Assembly (NCBI RefSeq): GCF_016920785.2
Contig: NW_024609857.1
Span: 13,864,716-13,928,715, forward strand
Source of the DNA: Ixodes scapularis
Taxonomy: Eukaryota; Arthropoda; Arachnida; Ixodida; Ixodidae
Direction: 5' to 3'
Length of the DNA stretch: 64,000 bases
The notes beneath the pieces were generated by a model. It saw nothing but the letters and a program-made list of their open reading frames with translations, was not told the DNA's origin and did no database searches. Below are positions 12,101 through 24,100 of the stretch, one piece after another. Made by a program: the position numbers and the translations under genes. Every line of letters begins with the position of its first letter. Position 1 is the stretch's first letter.

Positions 12101-15100
12101 GGAGTTCTCCACATGACAGTGGAACACGAAGGACAGAGTGCAAAGGCGTCAGTCTACGTCTCGGACTGCAATGGACCGAGTCTGTGCGGCCGCGACGTAA
12201 TTGGAGCGCTACATCTACTCCAGAAGATCAACTTCGCCGAGGCGGAAGACCGGGTCTCCGAACTCAAGACGAAGTTTGATGAGTTGTTCAAGGCAAGATC
12301 TCTTCCCTATGCGCTGCGAGACAAGGTTTCAGCTGAGCTCGACCGTCTTTGCCAAGAAGGAATCCTGTCGCCGGTGACACATTCTGAGTGGGCGACTCCC
12401 ATCGTGCCGGTGATGAAAAAAGACTGTTCCGTGAGAATCTGTGGGGACTTTAAGGTCACACTAAACCCTGCCTGTGACATTGAACAGTACCCTCTCCCAA
12501 GAATCGAGGACTTGTTCGCATCACTGAATGGCGGAGAATGCTTCTCGAAATTGGACTTGAAGGATGCGTACCAACAGGTTCCTCTCGACAAGTCGTCAAA
12601 GAAGGTGGCAGTGATAAACACGCATCGTGGACTCTACTGCTACAACAGACTGCCCTATGGAATCGCCTCGGCCCCGGCGATATTTCAGTGCAGGATGGAA
12701 GCACTCCTACGCGACCTTCCGGGGACGCAGGTTTTCCTCGACGACATTCTGGTGGCAGAACGCGAGGAAGAATTCGGGCGAAACTTGGAGAAAGTACTCC
12801 AGAAACTGCACAGCAGCGGTGTTCGTCTTCGAGAGGACAAGTGCGAATTCCGGAGGCAAGAGGTGACCTACCTTGGACACCGAATTGACCGTGATCGGCT
12901 ACATCCTGAGGAACAGAAGCTAAAGGCCATCAAAGAAGCGCCAACACCAAGAAATGTGCAAGAGCTAAGGTCGTTCCTTGGATTCTTCACGTATTATAGG
13001 AGCTTCATTCCCCGCATGTCAACCATGCTCAACCCCTTGTACGACCTACTCAAACTGAGTGCGAAGTGGCAGTGGGACACGGCCCAAGAAACAGCGTTTC
13101 TGGAAGCAAAGAACGCAATCCAGAACTGCGGATTTTTGGCTCATTTCGACCAATCAAAAGAAGTACTGCTGGAGTGCGACGCGTCGCCATATGGAGTGGC
13201 AGCGGTGCTTTCTCACCCGATCGATGGCGTCGCGAGGCCGATTGCGTTCCGCTCCAGGACCTTATCGCCCGCTGAAAAGAACTACTCGCATCTCGAAAAA
13301 GAAGCTCTTGCCTTGATCTTTGGTGTCACCAAATTCAGAGATTATCTCCTGGGGAGACAATTCACACTGGTGACAGACCACAAACCCCTTGTTGGACTCT
13401 TCAGGGAAGACAAAGCTATCCCAGCAACAGCGGCTAGCAGGATCCAGAGATGGGCTCTGACACTTGGTGGATACATTTACAACACACGCCACAGGGCTGG
13501 AAAGTGGAACGGCAACGCCGACATGCTAAGCCGGCTTCCCCTGAATGATGGAAGTCAATCACCGACAAGCCCAGAGCAAGTGGCCTTCGTGAAGCAACTG
13601 GAAACAGCACCACTTTCGGTGAAACAACTAGCGGATTTGACAGCTGCGGACCCGGAGTTGAGTAAACTTCGAACGACTATCCTGGAAGGATGGCCAACTC
13701 AGCCACAAGATCCCACTCTCGAACCCTTCTGGACTCGTAGAGCGGAGATGTCGGTGGAGGAAGGACTTGTGGTGTGGGGTAGAAGAGTGGTAATTCCACG
13801 AAAGGCAAGGCGAGCAGTGCTGCTGGAGCTACACGACGCCCACTCTGGCATGGCTGCGATGAAGTCCTTGGTCAGATCGCTCTGTTGGTGGCCAAACATG
13901 GATTGCGACAACGAGAACATGGCCCGCGACTGTCATCAGTGCCAGCAAGCGCAACCTATGCCGCCCTCAAGGGAGCCACTGTCGTGGCCTGCAGCGACCA
14001 TACCCTGGTCAAGAATCCATATCGACTATGCGGGGCCAGTCGACGGGCAAATGCTGCTAATTGTAGTAGACAGCTACTCTAAGTGGATTGAGGCTGTTCC
14101 GGTGAAGAATGCTACTTCAGAAAAGACCGTAGAAGTAATGCGAGGATTATTTGCTCGTTTTGGGGTACCATATTGCATCGTCTCGGACAATGGCACTCCC
14201 TTTACCGGGCAACCCTTTAAAGACTTCACATCCCAGAACGGCGTGCGTCACGTTCGAACTGCACCATATCACCCACAGTCGAATGGACTCGCCGAACGGG
14301 CTGTGCGAACGGTGAAGTCGGCTCTGAAAAATATTTCTGGCAAAGACCTACAAACAAAGCTGGACCGCTGGTCGCTTTCATACCGGCGAACACCCAACAG
14401 CACGTCAGGAAAATCTCCGGCAGAACTCTTGGTAGGACGTCAGATACGTTCGAGATTGGACCTCATTAACCCCGCACGACTGGAGAAAAAGGAAGAACAA
14501 CCACCTCAGATCACCGCTGACAAACGACTTCAACCAGGAAGAACCGTGTTTATCCGTAACCACGGATCGGGTTCCCGTTGGATTCCGGGAGTCGTAAAGG
14601 AGACGAAGGGAGCGCGCATGGCAATCGTTACTACACCAGACGGCGATGTTGTCCGACACGCCGACCAGATCAGGCTGAAGATTCCGGAAATGGAAACACC
14701 AACTTTTGAGGACGACACATGGATGGACGACGTCGGCATTCCCGAGGCGCCAAACATGCCAGTGCCAAGAAGGTCAACTCGTCCGAGACGGAAACCTTCG
14801 CGCTTTCAGGCCGCCTAATGTAAACTAAGGGTGGAGGAGTGCTACGTACGCGCCGTACGAGCCAGCGGTACGAGCCATGTTCCCCGACCGACGGAAAGCA
14901 ACCCGACACCCCCGATTTCGCAAGCGGGGCCCGGCGGAGTTTCCCTCTCCCGTCTCTCTCCTGGCTGAAACATAAGCAGCGGCGGATCACCGCCGCTCCC
15001 CGGCACGCAGAAGATGCTCTGTGCCGGTTTTGACTTGACGCCTTTCTTTCGCTATAATAAACACAGTTAACCGCACCTTGACTCAGCCACCGTCACTCAT

Positions 15101-18100
15101 AAAGTAGTCACATCACGTCCCCTGTATTTTTGTATATCACTCTTTCTAAAAATACACCATTACCAACGCGCTCACTAAGAAGTAGGAAAAATGGGTTGAC
15201 CTACAATTGTGTAAATACGGTATCAACATATTCCACTGCAAGTTCCTTTTAACATTTAAATAAATGTTCTAAGAATGTGAACGAGGGGGAGGGGGCTGTT
15301 GGCATTTATGTTTACCTAATGGTCTGGTGGTAGTGCAGACTGTCAGTTATTGCCAGATTTGGGGTTAACACACACTACTTCAACCATCAGATTTGCTGAC
15401 CTAAATAATGTCTCCACATTTTTAAAAGGAATGCATAACGAGACCTTCAAAACTGGAACCCAACAATTCCCAGCAAAAGTGTTCATAAACTGGAAGCGAG
15501 CAATGTTCATCACCACCACGTGCTTCTGTTGGCCATGACCTGAGCATGCAATGTGCTCCTTACATCATTAGAATTTGGCAATCTTCATCAGAGTGCTAGT
15601 AGGCCATAAACGCAAGAGCAGATATTTGCCGTCAGATTCTGTCACCAAGCACAAGTCACCAGCAAACCGATACTCGCATCAAACACATGAGTTGCATTCA
15701 GCCGCGACGCATACGGGAACGTTTGGTCCCAGAAAAAACACAATAAAGTGAGAAAAAATAAAAAAAAAAGGTCCACACTTGTGTTAAGTTTTGACAGCAG
15801 AACTCATGTTCTATACTGCTCACCCCCATTGTGTACTTCTCTGTCCCCAACACAAAATGAGTTAGAAAAATTCAAGTTCAACTTTGAACAATGGTCTTCT
15901 TAACAGGGCAGTAAATCATCAAACTGGAGAATTAGTTCACCTTTTCTTCTTCTGTTGAGATATATTCGCATAATGAACACACTTTTTTTTCCTGAAAAAT
16001 TGACACATACTTGGGGGGTGCGTTCATTACGTGGGATAAAATTTTTGCACTTACACACTTTGTGCAATGTAATTTTAGGTGCCCATATGACATGGCAGGG
16101 TACTGTGGCACGTCTCCACAGACAGAGGCGTATTCCAGGCTGGTCGTGGGCGCGCCACAGTAACCATGCTATATAAATTGCAAACCTTTTTTAGCTTCGT
16201 AGGGCGCTTTTTCTTCGACAAAAGCGCCCTACGAAGCTCACGCAGCACGGAGAGCGACGCGACCCGTTCTTAGGCCTAACCACTTTCATGATATTACTGT
16301 CCGAATGCGGATCATCCGATGGACGAAGCGGCACGCATGGAGCGGTTCATCGCGGGATGCGGGCAAACACTACACGGAGGCGCAAGAGAAACTCGAGTAG
16401 CAGGAAGACTCAATCTTTGACGTCACTGCACTGGCATAAATCGCGCGAGAACTTCCAGTTCGGCTTTTGGAAATTGTTTTTTTTACTTCACAAACAGTGA
16501 GTTCCTAAGTTTCAAATTTTGAGGGTAATTAATGTGCAGGCTTTGTATTCAATCCTTTCGGATAATAAAAAAAAAATTATTCTGAACTGTCAGTGACCCT
16601 TTAGGGGGTTAAAAGCTGACCTACAGATAGGGTGACCACCTTCCTGCTAGCAAAATGCGGAACAAGGAGGAGGGGGTAGAGGAAATTTATGAATACGCAC
16701 ACCACGAACTGAGGCTCTGTTAACACATTTAATATCCTGTCCTGTTTATACACCTGCAAATTGTATTGCAGCAATTAAGCTAAAATAGTTTTCACTCTCA
16801 GTGATATATATTTATATGCCAAATACGTTATTAAATGTGTCAAAGTTGAATGCATAGAAATCAACTGCTGCAGCACTCAATGCATCAAATGAAATTAAGA
16901 AACAGTGAACTTTTTTCAGGTTATCATTTCCTGTCAATGCTTACTTTTATCAACATGGTCCCACACAATTATTTAACATTATGCTCTTTTTCTTTCTGCC
17001 TTTAAAAAAAAACAAAAAAAAAACACTTTTTTTTTTTTTGTTTTGATACAGTGATATGCAAATAATGGCAATAAACGAGCAATTTTCTCCTACAAAATTT
17101 TGCCACTAAGGGGAAAGTCAGAACGGCGCATGCGCGTCGGGTCTCCTGCAAGAACGACGGTAGCTTTGCAATGCTTGCATAGAGAATGGCGTACCACTGC
17201 AATACACACGATTACCAGTGACCTCCGTGCTTTCCCCTGCGCCGTTGTTCGGCAGCATCACGAGTTGGAGAGTGAATTTTACGACAGTGTGAAATGCGGG
17301 ACGTTTTGAAAATTAGGGAATTTCTCGCGGGACACGGGGCACGAGCCCTCAATGCGGGACAGTCCCGCGAGTCCCGGGACGGGTGGTCACCCTACTTACA
17401 GAACCGTCTTCTGCCGGGAAGAAAACCAGTTCCCTTCTCTTTATTCCTTCTCACACTTTCCTACACCTCTCCCCACGGGAGAGGGCCTCTAATTTACTCC
17501 CCACACAAAGGAGGAAAGTCTCCCCCTTTCTTGAAAGGAAAGCCCCCTTTCCTGCAAGAAAAGGAGGAACTGACGAAAAGTTTCCTCCTTTCGGGCTGCT
17601 CGTTGGTCTTTAAGCCGAGTGCAGTGGAAGGTACGAACTTGTTGGGCCAGTCGTATGCAGGGACAGGTAATGAAAGGGAAGCGGTTGATACGTCCGGCGA
17701 GAGCATAGCTCCCACCGCACTGTCATCTTAGAGGTGAAAGTACAGGTCAATTCCCAAATGGCAAAACGATCACATTATCCCTTTCTTTTTTTTTTTTTTT
17801 TAAACGGAAGTCTCAAAAACCGTACCTAATACAGACACAATGGGCAAACGCAAGCACAGCCTAGGCTCAATCAGTGCCCTAAGGGGCACGTGCAAACGAT
17901 GCAGAGACCACTTACGCCGGGATTCTCACACGCTTCGAGGCTGTCCAGCTCTTCCCAGTCAAAGAGCAGGGCATCGGTATGAACACCAAACGGGTTAATG
18001 TCGAGAAGCTTGACTGTATCCTAGAAGAGGAAAGTACAAAATGAGAGATGCAACTCGGCCGATATTGAGAAAAGTTTGAATGCAACAAACTAGCAAGGAG

Positions 18101-21100
18101 CAGGACTTAAAAAGAGTACCGTAAGATCCCAAACAAACACCCAGCTTCTTAAGATTTTTAGGGTTGTGCGAATAGTGGATTTTGAGTTCGAATCGAATTC
18201 GAAACAAATAGTGATTTTGGTCGAATATTTTCGAATCGAATATCGAATACTTACCGTTCAAAAAACTTGGCCATTTTTAGAGGGAAGTTTACAGAAATAC
18301 TTCCAAACTGGACTTCTCACGCTGTTGTTAGTATATTGGCCCACCGAGTTAGCCGCCATTATCTTGACAATGTCGATGTCATTATCTCACCTTGTCGCTG
18401 TAATAATATAATATTGCTTCAAAATATTATAGTTTAAATGGTTTGAAACCGTGTTTATGAGTTTTATCGGAAATAAAAGTTTCTGAGCAATTATGCATGT
18501 TATGAGAAATTTCTAAAAGTATTTATTTTTATCCTAAACTTGTTTTTCTATATTTATGCCTGGACGTGGCTTTGGTGAGAAAAGAGTGCTGGCATCCAGG
18601 GCACCCAGATTGGCGAAGATGGCGCGGGCGTCTCTGGAGTTCTTTGCTCGGTTTCTTTTGCTCGTTATTAAAAAAAGATTAAATAATTAGTATAAATATA
18701 TTTCGAAGTTCCCACCATAGTATTTATACCATTTTGCCGAACGTGTGAGCATATTCCTGATTTTAGATATTGTTTCTTTCTGGTCTTTAGACAGTAAAAA
18801 AACTTGCGATTGTGACTTTGCGAACACTTCGAAAAGCACGAATATTACAACTTCTCTCGAAGCGAATATCGAATAGAGTACTATTCGAAGCTACTATTCG
18901 AAAATTCGAATATTCGCACAACACTAAAGATTTTCCATCTTGCCTCTCCAGCAAAATGTCTTAGGGTGAGAAACACCTAAGCAAGGCCCACGCCAACGAA
19001 TTCCCGCCATCCCCGTCAAATTTTGAGTTCCCGGCTAACAAAAGAGTATGCTGGGGTACCGAATTGGATTGGTCAGAGTTCAGTGCTGGACAACACCCCG
19101 AACAGGATTATGAACACTTTATATTTGCAACAATTGTGGTAATAAAAATATCAGTGATGTGATTGGCCTAAGCCATTTTGGAGCACCTTTCGGAGCAACC
19201 AAAACACTAATTTGGAGCAGCAAAAGTGTCTTTCGGAGCAGCCAAGACAGTGTTTCGGAGCAGCAAACATGGCTTTCAAAACAAATATTCCTAAAAAAAA
19301 AAAAATTGTTTTAATTGCTTTACAAACGAAGGGCACTTTGTGTCGTGTTCTGGTGTGACGTGTTGTGACGGAACTCGCTGCTTGTGTTTTTACTGCTGAG
19401 ACATCCCACAAGTGTACAGTGCTGCAGGCATTGCAAAGCGATTCCAAAAAACCACTTGGCATCGTTTTCCTGGTTCCCGACGTGCCAGGTTTTTGTCAAA
19501 AGTAAGCAACAGTTAAAACAATGGATTGTAAGCGTCCCGGCTGGTGCCTCTGTCGTGCACTTGTGTTCACATGCACGTGAGGGCAACTTCGGCAAGCTTG
19601 CAGTTGCGCGTGCTTCGTCGTGCGAGCAAAGACAACGGCTGTTCGATCGAAACCAAAACCATGCCACTCCTCTCCGTTGCCAACTGATTCCCAAAATTGT
19701 GTATGCGAAATGTAACTGCCGAGCATACGACAAAAATCAGACCAGCGGCGCGTGCTTGCCAAACCGGCAAATAAGGTACGAGCTAAACACACACAAAAAA
19801 AGAACCTGAGCGCATTGATGCAAGACATCGCGAGCCAGGGTTAAAACGTTCTTGGAGCGCTTTGTGCAACGACTGGACTCGAGACAAACAAGCCAGCTGT
19901 GTGGTTTCAGCGTGCAGACATTGCCTTCGTTGCTTTCGCTCACTTCTCTTCACCAACTTTCCTTAGCGGCAGATTTTTCACGTACCGGGGTCCCTTTGAA
20001 AGAAAGCCCACCGAGAGAAACCTAGGTAATCAATACTTCCACACAGCACTCTTAGAGTTAAAGATGGATTTTTGTAGTAACGTATGATTTAAACAAGAAC
20101 AGGAATATTTTGAACATGCGGCGGTACTTAGTTTCATTTTAGAAAGCGCCATATCTGCAGCGACGTCGCACTACCACGGTGACTAGAAGGCAGGGACCAA
20201 ATATAGTTTTCCCACGACCGTTACTCCCGCCACGCAAAAATGCGGTTTTGTTCCACAGCATGACGGCGTGGCTGGTATCCGGCACGCTAGCGTCGGAACG
20301 TCTACACAGACCCGCGTCTCTCGTTGGAAATGTTTAAAAAAAGACGCCAGACGAGACCCACAAGACGACGAGAGCGCGAAACGCGAAAAGGCGGGAAAAC
20401 CATGCAAAACCGGATGGACAATTGATTCAGGGTACTTTGTGTCGGGCGGCCGCTTGCGCCATACGACACAAGCATGCTCAATTATGGTATTCAGTTTAGT
20501 TTCGTTTATGAAAGGCGACCGAAATTGGTTTTTTTTTGCGCAGGCTTGGCACAGATTACCCATATTTTGGCAAAATGTAGCAGGATGTAGCAGGGTTAGC
20601 ACCTTAGCTCAGCAATCACATCACTGAAATAGAAGGAAAAAAAAGACTGCTACAAATTAATCACCAGGATTTGTCATTTGCCATTTTGTATGCCAGTCCA
20701 CCACGTGTACGCTTTAGTCCACCATGTTTATGCCAGGCACGGTCTAGACTCGGCGTTGTCCATTTTGTGGTACGTCGTCGAAGCAGCTAGGTGTAGCTTC
20801 TCCAGCCCTCCAACTCTGTCCCAGCCAGCTGTGCGAGCGCACGCGATGGAGACGACGCGAGATGCAGCCACACGCTCTTGCAGCGGCGCCGGGTCACAGC
20901 GCCGCAGAAGCCACGCCAGCCTAGACGACGAGCACAAAATATAGTCGACGTCGAGTACAGTGCAGGGCTGCAAAACTCGGAAAACGATGTGGGCCAGACC
21001 AATTTTAATTTGGAATCCCGCAGTCCACAGCTACCGTGCCCGGAACACGTCTCTGACCGGTCCGCTTAGCATCCCTTTCTGCCCACACACCAAAAACGGT

Positions 21101-24100
21101 TCCTAAGTGGCAACAAACGACGTCGCAGAAGCTGGCACGCGATGCCGTCGGATGCTGCAACCTGGCGGTCAGCGCCAGGAGTTCCGGCAGAACTACCTTC
21201 TGCCGGGCGAAGGCGAGTTTTGTCGTCGCTGCAGCGTCTCAACTCCTGGCTGCCAAAGTTTCCGTCGACTGTCGAGCTAGAGAGCAACGGGCGTCTGTCA
21301 CAAGCGCCGCCGTAGCTGCTGCGATACCGCCAGGGTTGCGGCCGGCGACGGTGCGACGCTTTGGCGACATCATCAGGTGGAGATCGCGGCCGGCGACGGC
21401 GCGACGCATCAGTAATGTCATCAGGTGGAGATTGCGGCTGCCGACGGCGAGACGCTTCAGAGACGTCATCAGGTGGAGATCGAGGAACCAATCTCCACCT
21501 GATGACGTGACGACGTTTTTTGGGACGTGGTAAACACGGCAATCAAAGGTGTCGGGCACCTCCGACTGCCGGACACCACCATCTAACGAGGTGTCGGATA
21601 TCACCACCCAACGAAAAACGCTGCAGCTTTCTGTAGGCGACAGTCCGACGACCCGGGGTCGCCAGCGTTCGTCTTTGTATTCTTAACACATTGTGGAATG
21701 TTATATCTACCGAAAAACAACCTGAAACGATCCCGTATTTTTGAATAAATATGAAAAAGTGGCACGAGCGCTCAAGAACAAAGTGTTTTACGATTCAAAT
21801 TTATCCGAGAAATTCATATATCTAAATTTTATTGCTTAGACGACTCTGGTGCCTCCGACGCTCTTTCTCTGCGATGAGACTCAGCTGGCTTTTGCGAAGC
21901 TCTCGCCTCCTATGCTCGCCAAAAAAATATAAAAGTGCAAAATTCCTCCTGAAAGTTTTAATTTTGTGGGGTATGGCAAGCAGCATTTTTGTCTACGAGG
22001 ATGACCTAAATTCTCTGCGAGTCACGAACGTGCACATTGTGAAACAGCCACATGAGACCAGAAAGTGCACGAATCTAGAAAGTGGAATTTTTCGAATATC
22101 CTCCGTTTGGATCGGCTCGAGCGAAAAATTGCGCTGCTCCCTTTGGCACGAGACCACATTTCCAACATGTTTGTTCACATGATCGACGTAAACACATTGA
22201 AGCGACAGTATAGACCACTTACAACATAACCGCCTATAGTGCAGGACCGCGTATAATGTGGCTTTTTTAAACCACCGGTTCGCCTCCCATAGAACTCCAT
22301 GTAATTACATACCGCTTAAAATGCAGGCGCGCGAAGGGCAATACTGGTTATAGTGCGGTTTCTGGGACAGCCCGCCGACCGCGCCGACCAACCGACACAG
22401 CGAGCACACTTCCCTGTGCGACACTAGATAACGGCGCTAGCCGCAAGCGGCACTCGCGGGGCAAGGAAGTTGCTCGAAGAAGCGGGAAGAAGCAAAGAGA
22501 GAGGCTTCAGTTGCCATAGCGACGGAGGGAAGCACGCACGTGTCGTTCCCGTGCGTGCGTCCCTCCGCTGCGTTGGAAACCGCAACGACAGACCGATCGC
22601 AGGTCAAGGAGAAGTGTTTGCGCGCGTTGCATGCCGGTAGCGGGCCGGCTGCTTCCATCGGCAAACATGGCGTCGATTGGGATCGTCGACGTAGACGGCG
22701 TGGTGGAAGCTCATCGTTCCTCGTAAAAGCGCTATCCTTGACCGTGAATTTTCGTTGTGTGTCGCTATCATAACCCAGTACGTACTAGAAGGGAAGATGC
22801 ACCTACTCGTGCGGCGATGGCGTGGCGGCACTCTCAAGACAGCAGAAACGCCTGTGTCGTCGTGCTTGTTTACTTCGATTACAGCAGTGCTTTCTAAGCA
22901 TTTGTGTTTTCGAACATCGCCCGGATTTCTTATTTGGAGCATTTCATGCCTGTGCTCAAGTTGAAGGTATTACTGGCGCGTACCGTATAAAGGATGCGAA
23001 TTTTCACACGTTTTTATCACCGGAGAAAAGTGATTAGGCTTAGCAATCCTGAACGCTCGCAACGTCCGTCCGCAACCTGCGATGCCGTTAAAAGGCTGCG
23101 CCAGGCGAAAGTCGCTCATTTCTTTCAAAATGTGTGGCACACTTGAGAGAGAAGTGTACTAGTCTGGTGAAATAAAGACTTTCCTCAAACTAAGCTTTAT
23201 TTTTCATCTAACATAAAATAAATTATTTTACAAAGGTAAGTTGTCTCGTGGCATGCATTTTGGCCTGAAAAATTGATGTTTTGGTTATAACGCGGTACCG
23301 CTTATAATGCGGATTTTCGCGACTCCCGCGACATACGTTGTATGCAATCTACACTCTCTTTCTTTTTGTGTAGGTAGTAAATATTCGTGAGCTACTTTAT
23401 TATGTGTGATGAAATGAGCATAGCTCTTCCTAAATCAATCTAGATTCACGTTTTTGGTGAAATTTGGTTTGACGGTTGCCAAAAACTCGCTTGCTGGCCG
23501 CGGGCCATGATCAAGTGAAAGGCAGCTCGTGTCACCTATCAAGTGGATGTGCAAGCTTCAGCCCAATAGAGTGGTGTGTGCAAAGAGATTTGCACTCATT
23601 TGCACACATATCACCAGATGATGAGTGTTACCGCCGAATTCAGAAACCTCACTCAAACTGAAGGGCCCCTCCACTTCCTCGAGGAAGGCGCGATGGCCGG
23701 CACTGGCCAATCGCGAGGACGGATCCGCCGTCGCGATTGGCCAGCGCCGGCCATCGCGCTTTCCTGGAGTAAGTGGAGGGGCCCTTCAGTTTGAGCGTAG
23801 TTTGAGTGAGGTTTCTGAATTCGGCGGTTAGTGACGCAAGTGCAATGCAAGAAGCCACTATCGTGCGAGCAACCCTAAGGGGTCGCAATTGCTTTAGACA
23901 ATAATATTATTTTCTGCATATATCGATCAAATCATGGCAACATTCTTGAAATTCAGGGGAGACACTACCCAGAAAAAACAATTTTTGCAAAAAGTCTTGT
24001 GCATTCCTCCCTTTGTCCTTGTGTTTTTGCACGTGGCTACCAGGTGTAATCGTAAACCAACTAGCCTGCATTGCCACATTGATTAAAAAAAGATTGATTT

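Larger units (their letters stand above)
10698..15115 (+). mobile_element. Full-length Ty3/Gypsy LTR retrotransposon
   Basis: A 4418-bp element with 276-bp LTRs (TG...CA) and a 5-bp target duplication CGTCC at 10693-10697 and 15116-15120. Order: 5' LTR, primer site, gag remnant, zinc knuckles, protease, reverse transcriptase, RNase H, integrase, polypurine tract, 3' LTR. The integrase after RNase H places it in Ty3/Gypsy (Metaviridae). The LTRs differ at 6 of 276 positions (about 2%), so insertion is fairly recent on an evolutionary scale. It lies antisense to CDC123 in intron 9. Confidence 0.95.
9126..17915 (-). other. CDC123: CDC123 intron 9
   Basis: 8.8 kb between exons 9 and 10. It contains a repeat-associated open frame (9825-10190), a Penelope-like fragment (10300-10690), the full Ty3/Gypsy element (10698-15115) opposite to the gene, a perfect hairpin (16193-16238) and a hAT-type element (16628-17394). 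The stretches 9130-9700 and 15121-16190 show nothing I recognise. Confidence 0.85.
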
